DNA of 64,000 nucleotides from Pseudomonas sp. URMO17WK12:I11 (lineage in GTDB: Bacteria > Pseudomonadota > Gammaproteobacteria > Pseudomonadales > Pseudomonadaceae). The stretch is taken from contig NZ_VEDF01000003.1 of the NCBI RefSeq assembly GCF_007677725.1, positions 456,481 to 520,480 of the forward strand. Direction: 5' to 3'. Positions within the stretch are counted from its first letter, which is position 1; each line of letters opens with the position of its first letter. The position numbers were made by a program, and so were the translations under genes. This document shows, piece by piece, positions 58,324-64,000 of this stretch. Below the pieces are notes generated by a model. That model made no database searches, was not told the origin of the DNA, and saw only the letters and a list, made by a program, of their open reading frames with translations.

Positions 58324-59697
58324 TCAGCGCATGTCCGGCAGGCGGGCCTCGGTCTTCACCTCGTTGTTGGCAATCGCCTCCGGCGGCAGCGAAATGCGCT
58401 GCTTGCTGAGCAATTCACCCATGGTCGCCAGCACGCGGTACATCGAGAATTCTTCGGTGTAACGCACTTCGGTGTAGCGGCGATTGGCGTTGTACAGCTC
58501 GTTTTCACTGTCGAGCACATCGAGCAAGGTGCGCTGGCCAAGGCCGAACTGGTCTTGGTAGGCGGCGCGCACGCGCTGCGTGGTTTCGGCGTACTCGCGC
58601 GCGGTTGGGGTCTGCTTGCGCGCGTTGTTCATGGCGTTCCAGGACAGGCTGAGGTTCTCGGTCAGCTCGCGCAGGGCGTTGTTGCGGATGTCCAGGGCCT
58701 GGTTGATCTTGTGCGAGTCCGAACGCAGGCGCGCCTTGTCACTGCCGCCGCGGAACAGGTTGTAGTTGAGCTCCACGCCGGCCTGCCAGTCGTTGTTGGC
58801 ATGCCCGCGCTCGCCGCCGAGGTTGTTGTTGGCACCCGTGGCCAGTACCGCGTCGAGTCGTGGATAGAAGGGCGACTTGGCCACTTCGTACTGCTTCTCG
58901 GCAGCGTTGACGTCAGCCTGCGCTGACTTCAGATACGGATTGTTCTGGCGCATGCCCTCGCGTGCTTCGTCGAGGGTAGCCGGCATCTGCACCTTGACCG
59001 ATTGCGGGCCTTCCAATTCGTCGGGCAGGCGTCCTACCACGCTGTAGAAGCTTGCTTCGGCATCGGCCAGATCGACCTCGGCGGTGTCCAGGTTGTTCTC
59101 GGCCAGCGCGCGGCGGGCGCGGGACTGGTCAAGGTCGGCGGTGCTGCCGACACCACGTTCGCTGCGCAGGCCGATCTGGTCATTGACGCGCAGGTGCGCC
59201 TGCAGGTTGTTGCGCGCCAGGTCGACCAGCTCGCGGCGCTTGAGTACTTCGAGGTAGACCTCGATGGCACGCAGCGCGACGTCCTGGGCAACGCCCTGGG
59301 TGTAGTACGCACGGGAGGTCGCCACGGCTTCGGTACGGCCGACTTCGTTGGAGGTATTGAAGCCGTCGAAGATCATTTGCCGCAGGCGCAGTTCGGACTG
59401 TGTGTAGTTGAGGGTTTCCTTGTTGTGGTTGCGCGTGCCGTCTGGGTTGATGCCGCGGGTATTGAGGTTGTCCGAGCGCTGCCGGCCGTACCCGGCCACC
59501 AGGTCCACGGTCGGGAAGTAGCCGCCACGGGCGAATTTCACATCCTCATCTGCCGAGAGCTTGCTGTTGCGATTGGAGCTGATTTCCGGGTGGTAATCCA
59601 CGGCACTTTGAATGGCCTGGTTGAGGGACATGGCCTCGGCATTCATGCAGGCCATGGCCATCAACAGTGCGCTGGCGAGGGGGGTTAATACGCGCAT
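58324..59697 (-). CDS. TolC-family outer-membrane channel (LapE/MapE/AggA-like)
   Basis: A 457-aa precursor with a signal peptide (MRVLTPLASALLMAMACMNAEA). The mature protein has the duplicated TolC helical pattern: NQAIQSAVDYHPEISSNRNSKL, LRLRQMIFDGFNTSNEVGRTEAVA and later ELNYNLFRGGSDKARLRSDSHKIN. It should be the outer-membrane duct of this type I system and the pore that could hold the adhesin on the surface. GGGAG precedes the start. The gene is divergent from the adhesin. Confidence 0.9.
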   Translation of the reverse strand: MRVLTPLASALLMAMACMNAEAMSLNQAIQSAVDYHPEISSNRNSKLSADEDVKFARGGYFPTVDLVAGYGRQRSDNLNTRGINPDGTRNHNKETLNYTQSELRLRQMIFDGFNTSNEVGRTEAVATSRAYYTQGVAQDVALRAIEVYLEVLKRRELVDLARNNLQAHLRVNDQIGLRSERGVGSTADLDQSRARRALAENNLDTAEVDLADAEASFYSVVGRLPDELEGPQSVKVQMPATLDEAREGMRQNNPYLKSAQADVNAAEKQYEVAKSPFYPRLDAVLATGANNNLGGERGHANNDWQAGVELNYNLFRGGSDKARLRSDSHKINQALDIRNNALRELTENLSLSWNAMNNARKQTPTAREYAETTQRVRAAYQDQFGLGQRTLLDVLDSENELYNANRRYTEVRYTEEFSMYRVLATMGELLSKQRISLPPEAIANNEVKTEARLPDMR

Positions 59698-60161
59698 GGG
59701 GCTACTTCTCCCTGGTCACAAAATTTTCTTAGCTTTCGCCAAAAAAATGACGAAATTTATGGTCCGAATAGTTTCACGTTTGTAACAACAGAGCTAAGAA
59801 CATTTCGCGCGCGAGCTAAGAACTTTTTGGAATATTTCTTATGCTAAAAAAAACTTATGCGGTCTATGAAAACCAAGACATTGTTTCATCCAAGTGATTT
59901 CGCGACCCGCTGCGCGACCCCGTATTTGGGGCATTGCAGCGAGTTCCAGATTTTTTACAGCTAAGGACGCGGTACGGTCAGGTGAAAGCGGAATTTGGCG
60001 ACAAAAATTTGGCGCTTAAGTAAGCCAAACGACTTTCCTACTATCGCCAAAGTAGGGCTGAGGGATCGATTCTCACCGTTGAGATAGTGCGGGTTCCTCG
60101 CCATCACCTGTCATCGCCGTCGCTGGCTGCAGTACCCAACAGTGAGGGGAGGCGTTTGCCC
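59698..60161. promoter_or_regulatory. Divergent adhesin/secretion promoter region
   Basis: This 464-base AT-rich region separates the outer-membrane gene and adhesin starts. AGCTAAGAA occurs at 59792 and 59814, inverted at 59726-59734, and with one change at 59959-59967. CGCCAAA or its inverse occurs at 59737, 59994, 60008 and 60045. TTTGGCGCTTA...TAAGCCAAA makes a larger dyad at 60008-60029. A GGGGAGGCG Shine-Dalgarno precedes the adhesin ATG. I see no gene here and cannot assign the regulator. Confidence 0.6.
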
Positions 60162-63100
60162 ATGGCTAAGTTAGTCGGTGTGGTCAGCAAGGTGGTTGGT
60201 GAAGTGTTCGCAGTCGGCAGTGATGGCAGCCGCCGCCCGTTGATCGAAGGTGATCGGCTGTACGCGGGCGAGCAGCTGGAGACCGGCGCTGCGGGTGCGG
60301 TGGCCGTGCGATTGCAAAACGGCGCGCAGCTGACCCTGGGCCGTGACAGCAGTCTGGAGATGACCACCGAACTGCTTGCCAACCAGGCGCCGCACACCCT
60401 GACCCACGATCCGGCACCGACAGATGCGCAACTGACTGATGTGGAGCGCATCCAGCAAGCCATCGCTGCAGGCGATGACCCTACGCAGAGCGCCGAAGCG
60501 CCCGCGGCAGGTCCCAATGCTGGCACTGCGCCTGGCGCCCTGGGCGGCGGCCACAGTTTCGTGATGCTCACCGAAGTCGGCGCCCGCGTCGATCCCGTGG
60601 TGGGCTTCCCGACGGCGGGTTTCAACGGCATTCCGGAACTGCCCAGTCTCGAGGTGGGTGGTCAGGACCCAAGCAATGGCAGTGCGCTGGCCGCTCCGCC
60701 TGCGCCGGTGGATCAGGGCGACGGCGGGACTGTTCCTGTTACGCCCCCTGTCATCGAGAACAATCCGGTCACACTGCTTGGACTGGATGCTGCGACCGGC
60801 GAGCTGAGCCTCAACGAGGCGAATCTTCCACAAGGATCGGCCAGCGACGCCGCTGCCCTGACTCAACGCGGCACCTTCACCGTGGTCGCCAAGGACGGTT
60901 TGGCTTCCCTGAGTGTCGGCGGCATCGACGTGGTCATCGGTGGCAACGCCTCAGGCTTTCCCCAGTCGATCACTACACCCGCTGGCAATACGCTGACCAT
61001 TACCGGTTACAACCCGAGTACTGGCGTAGTGAGCTACAGCTACACCCTCAACGACAACGAAACGCACCCTGACGGCGCCGGTACCAACAGCCTAAGCGAG
61101 CAATTTGAAGTCGTCGCCAAGGACATCGACGGCAGCACCGCTACGGGCAGCCTGGACGTGAATATCGTCGATGATGTGCCGAACGCGATTGATGACACCA
61201 ACGCCAACGCGGCCAGCGAACAGCGCCTGGAGCTGACCGGCAACGTGCTGACCAACGACGTACAGGGCGCCGACCGGGTACCTGGCGGCCCTGTCATCGC
61301 CGGCACCTTCACCGGTACCTACGGCACCCTGGTGCTTGCGGCTGATGGTTCCTATACCTACACCCTCAACACCAACGACCCCGACTTCAAGAACTTGGGC
61401 GGTGGCGGCAATGGCGTGGAGAACTTCAGCTACACCATCAAGGACGCCGACGGCGACACCAGCAGCGCCACGTTGACCCTCAATATCAGCAACCTCAACG
61501 ACCCGGTCACGCTCGATGGCTTGAACGTGCAGGGTGGCGAGCTGACCGTTTACGAGAAGAACCTCAGTGACGGCACCGCACCCGATGCCGCTGCTTTGAC
61601 GCAACAAGGCACCTTCACCGTCAGCGCCCCGGATGGTCTGCAAAGCCTGTCGGTGGGCGGCATTGCTGTCGTGAGCGCAGGCGTGGCTGCCGGCTTCCCG
61701 CAGTCGATCACCACCGCTCAAGGCAACACCCTGACGGTTACCGGCTACGACGCAGCTACGGGCGTGGTGAGCTACAGCTACACCCTCAACGACAACGAAA
61801 CGCACCCTGACGGCGCCGGTACCAACAGCCTAAGCGAGCAATTTGAAGTCGTCGCCAAGGACATCGACGGCAGCACCGCCACGGGCAGCCTGGACGTGAA
61901 TATCGTCGATGATGTGCCGAACGCCATCGATGACACCAACGCTGCCACGGCCACCGAACAACACCTGGAACTGACCGGCAACGTGCTGACCAACGACGTA
62001 CAGGGCGCCGACCGCGTACCTGGCGGTCCGGTCATCGCCGGCACCTTCACCGGTACCTACGGCACTCTCGTGCTTGCGGCTGATGGTTCCTATACCTACA
62101 CCCTCAACACCAACGACCCCGACTTCAAGAACCTGGGCGGTGGCGGCAATGGCGTGGAGAACTTCAGCTACACCATCAAGGACGCCGACGGCGACACCAG
62201 CAGCGCCACGTTGACCCTCAATATCAGCAACCTCAACGACCCGGTCACGCTCGATGGCTTGAATGTGCAGGGTGGCGAGCTGACCGTTTACGAGAAACAC
62301 CTCGCCGACGGCACCGCACCCGATGCGGCTGCTTTGACGCAACAAGGCACCTTCACCGTCAGCGCTCCGGATGGCCTGCAAAGCCTGTCGGTAGGCGGCA
62401 TTGCTGTCGTGACCGCAGGCGTGGCTGCCGGCTTCCCGCAGTCGATGACCACCGCCCAAGGCAACACCCTGACGGTCACCGGCTACGACGCAGCTACGGG
62501 CGTGGTGAGCTACAGCTACACCCTCAACGACAACGAAGCGCACCCTGACGGGGCCGGTACCAACAGCCTAAGCGAGCAATTTGAAGTCGTCGCCAAGGAC
62601 ATCGACGGCAGCACCGCCACGGGCATTCTGGACGTGAACATCGTCGATGATGTGCCGAACGCGATTGATGACACCAACGCTAACGCGGCCAGCGAACAGC
62701 GCCTGGAGCTGACCGGCAACGTGCTGACCAACGACGTACAGGGCGCCGACCGGGTACCTGGCGGCCCGGTCATCGCCGGCACCTTCACCGGTACCTACGG
62801 CACCCTGGTGCTTGCGGCTGATGGTTCCTATACCTACACCCTCAACACCAACGACCCCGACTTCAAGAACCTGGGCGGTGGCGGCAATGGCGTGGAGAAC
62901 TTCAGCTACACCATCAAGGACGCCGACGGCGACACCAGCAGCGCCACGTTGACCCTCAACATCAGCAACCTCAACGACCCGGTCACGCTCGATGGCTTGA
63001 ATGTGCAGGGTGGCGAGCTGACCGTCTACGAGAAGAACCTCAGTGACGGCACCGCACCTGATGCGGCTGCATTGACGCAACAAGGCACCTTCACCGTCAG

Positions 63101-64000
63101 CGCCCCGGATGGTCTGCAAAGCCTGTCGGTAGGCGGCATTGCTGTCGTGACCGCAGGCGTGGCTGCCGGCTTCCCGCAGTCGATCACCACCGCTCAAGGC
63201 AATACCCTGACGGTCACCGGCTACGACGCAGCAACTGGCGTGGTGAGCTACAGCTACACCCTCAACGACAACGAAGCGCACCCAGACGGCGCCGGTACCA
63301 ACAGCCTAAGCGAGCAATTTGAAGTCGTCGCCAAGGACATCGACGGCAGCACCGCCACGGGCAGCCTGGACGTGAACATTGTCGATGATGTGCCTCAGGC
63401 CAACGCCGATAGCGCAGGCGTGGTGGAGGGTGGCACTGTTTCGGGCAACGTGCTGTGGAACGACAGCCTCGGCGCGGATCAGGCCGGCACCAGCAATGTG
63501 GTGATCGGCGCCCGTGCAGGTTCCGACACTACAACCTCGGCCCTCGGCAACCTGAATACAGCCATTGTCGGTCAATACGGCACGTTGACCATCGACGCTG
63601 CCGGTAACGCGATCTACCAGGCCAACCCCAATGCCGTGGCGGCCCAGGGCGCAACCGATGTGTTCGTCTACACGATTCGCGACACCGATGGCGACGAGAG
63701 TACCGCCACCATCACCATCAATGTTCAGGATTGCTCGCTTGTCGCAGGGCCTGCTGGCGGAGTCACGGTGTATGAAAACGCCCTCGATCTCTCCAAGGAC
63801 GGCAACGACCTGGCGGCCGGCACCGTCAACGGCAGTGACCCGACCTCAACCCGCGAAACCGCCAGCGGCACCCTGGTCGGCTCTGCCACAGGCGGTGTCG
63901 GTGCACTGACCTACAGCCTGGTGGGCGACGCTACCGGCCAGTACGGCCAGTTGCAGCTCAATGCCGACGGCACCTACACCTACACCCTGACTTCGCCTGC
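60162..64000 (+). CDS. Giant type I-secreted biofilm adhesin, LapA/MapA-like (N-terminal part)
   Basis: The frame opens at an ATG with GGGGAGGCG upstream and stays open to the right edge (about 1279 codons visible). Residues 1-140 form a LapA-type retention module (MAKLVGVVSKVVGEVFAVGS; EGDRLYAGEQLETG) that plugs the TolC-like pore. PAAG at 114-117 is a candidate LapG cleavage site; IAAG lies at 101-104. From residue 190 on come VCBS/T1SS-143-like beta domains, nearly identical in the middle (738-bp units). The C-terminal RTX and secretion signal are outside the window. No Sec signal or Cys-rich segment is present. Confidence 0.93.
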   Translation, partial: MAKLVGVVSKVVGEVFAVGSDGSRRPLIEGDRLYAGEQLETGAAGAVAVRLQNGAQLTLGRDSSLEMTTELLANQAPHTLTHDPAPTDAQLTDVERIQQAIAAGDDPTQSAEAPAAGPNAGTAPGALGGGHSFVMLTEVGARVDPVVGFPTAGFNGIPELPSLEVGGQDPSNGSALAAPPAPVDQGDGGTVPVTPPVIENNPVTLLGLDAATGELSLNEANLPQGSASDAAALTQRGTFTVVAKDGLASLSVGGIDVVIGGNASGFPQSITTPAGNTLTITGYNPSTGVVSYSYTLNDNETHPDGAGTNSLSEQFEVVAKDIDGSTATGSLDVNIVDDVPNAIDDTNANAASEQRLELTGNVLTNDVQGADRVPGGPVIAGTFTGTYGTLVLAADGSYTYTLNTNDPDFKNLGGGGNGVENFSYTIKDADGDTSSATLTLNISNLNDPVTLDGLNVQGGELTVYEKNLSDGTAPDAAALTQQGTFTVSAPDGLQSLSVGGIAVVSAGVAAGFPQSITTAQGNTLTVTGYDAATGVVSYSYTLNDNETHPDGAGTNSLSEQFEVVAKDIDGSTATGSLDVNIVDDVPNAIDDTNAATATEQHLELTGNVLTNDVQGADRVPGGPVIAGTFTGTYGTLVLAADGSYTYTLNTNDPDFKNLGGGGNGVENFSYTIKDADGDTSSATLTLNISNLNDPVTLDGLNVQGGELTVYEKHLADGTAPDAAALTQQGTFTVSAPDGLQSLSVGGIAVVTAGVAAGFPQSMTTAQGNTLTVTGYDAATGVVSYSYTLNDNEAHPDGAGTNSLSEQFEVVAKDIDGSTATGILDVNIVDDVPNAIDDTNANAASEQRLELTGNVLTNDVQGADRVPGGPVIAGTFTGTYGTLVLAADGSYTYTLNTNDPDFKNLGGGGNGVENFSYTIKDADGDTSSATLTLNISNLNDPVTLDGLNVQGGELTVYEKNLSDGTAPDAAALTQQGTFTVSAPDGLQSLSVGGIAVVTAGVAAGFPQSITTAQGNTLTVTGYDAATGVVSYSYTLNDNEAHPDGAGTNSLSEQFEVVAKDIDGSTATGSLDVNIVDDVPQANADSAGVVEGGTVSGNVLWNDSLGADQAGTSNVVIGARAGSDTTTSALGNLNTAIVGQYGTLTIDAAGNAIYQANPNAVAAQGATDVFVYTIRDTDGDESTATITINVQDCSLVAGPAGGVTVYENALDLSKDGNDLAAGTVNGSDPTSTRETASGTLVGSATGGVGALTYSLVGDATGQYGQLQLNADGTYTYTLTSP
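61029..63399 (+). repeat. 738-bp near-identical repeats inside the adhesin gene
   Basis: GTGAGCTACAGCTACACC starts at 61029, 61767, 62505 and 63243, exactly 738 bases (246 codons) apart. Three full units and part of a fourth differ by only scattered bases. The preceding half unit (about 60760-61028) and the sequence after 63399 are clearly related but diverged. Each unit encodes two VCBS-like modules, with NIVDDVPNAIDDTNA and DADGDTSSATLTLNISNLND as linkers. Long minus-strand frames in each unit are shadows. Confidence 0.95.

Noticed and set aside
61092..63281. Three 237-codon minus-strand frames recurring every 738 bases
   Set aside because: They are the complement of the adhesin repeats, identical because the repeats are identical.

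Overview
The window reads as chromosomal DNA from a fluorescent Pseudomonas, most likely the P. putida group. The GC content is high and genes are densely packed. Gene order follows blocks I recognise from P. aeruginosa and P. putida: a MaoC hydratase, fadD2, fadD1, a helicase and a FabH-like synthase; and a PA1414-type small gene, a sodium:solute symporter, gbuA and gbuR. Species assignment is inference from protein resemblance and gene order. I saw no rRNA, tRNA, prophage, transposase or CRISPR array.

Region 1 to 19.9 kb is mostly housekeeping and small-molecule metabolism. It starts with the N-terminal part of an oligopeptidase B gene. A six-gene run follows: a membrane protein, a YafJ amidotransferase, a DUF2937 protein and the 5-oxoprolinase subunits pxpABC. 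Next come a MoxR ATPase/VWA pair, a DUF748 protein, cysK, an LpxO-type lipid A hydroxylase, a DUF4265 protein, an EamA exporter, aceK, a DUF6279 lipoprotein, a CvfB-like S1 protein, a CsbD protein, a YihY membrane protein with a second peptide deformylase, a GNAT enzyme, a DUF2790 protein and a PLP-dependent threonine dehydratase-like enzyme.

Region 19.9 to 39.8 kb carries fatty-acid and polyamine genes (phaJ4-like hydratase, fadD2, fadD1, a gamma-glutamylputrescine-type oxidase and synthetase) and hrpA. These are followed by a FabH-like synthase, a putative porin, a FemAB-like DUF482 protein, an ABC exporter, ppiA, an alpha/beta hydrolase and a LysR regulator.

Region 39.8 to 54.2 kb starts with a small secreted protein and three 312-bp tandem units that each contain an inverted pair of REP palindromes. 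Two transporters, a MscS-type channel, a DEAD-box helicase, small proteins and an EamA exporter follow. A 42-codon PA1414-type gene comes next; its leader carries a near-consensus Anr box, and in P. aeruginosa the equivalent leader gives the sRNA SicX. The stretch ends with the gbuA/gbuR guanidinobutyrase locus, an Aer-type aerotaxis receptor and a DTW-domain tRNA modification enzyme.

Region 54.2 to 64 kb is a biofilm adhesin locus. A complete type I secretion system (outer-membrane, ABC and adaptor genes in the order E-B-C) lies on the minus strand. It diverges from a giant LapA/MapA-like adhesin that runs off the window. The adhesin has an N-terminal retention module with a di-alanine site of the kind cut by LapG, then almost identical 738-bp repeats. 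The divergent promoter region is AT-rich and full of short repeated motifs. lapD and lapG are not next to it, which suggests a second, MapA-type system.
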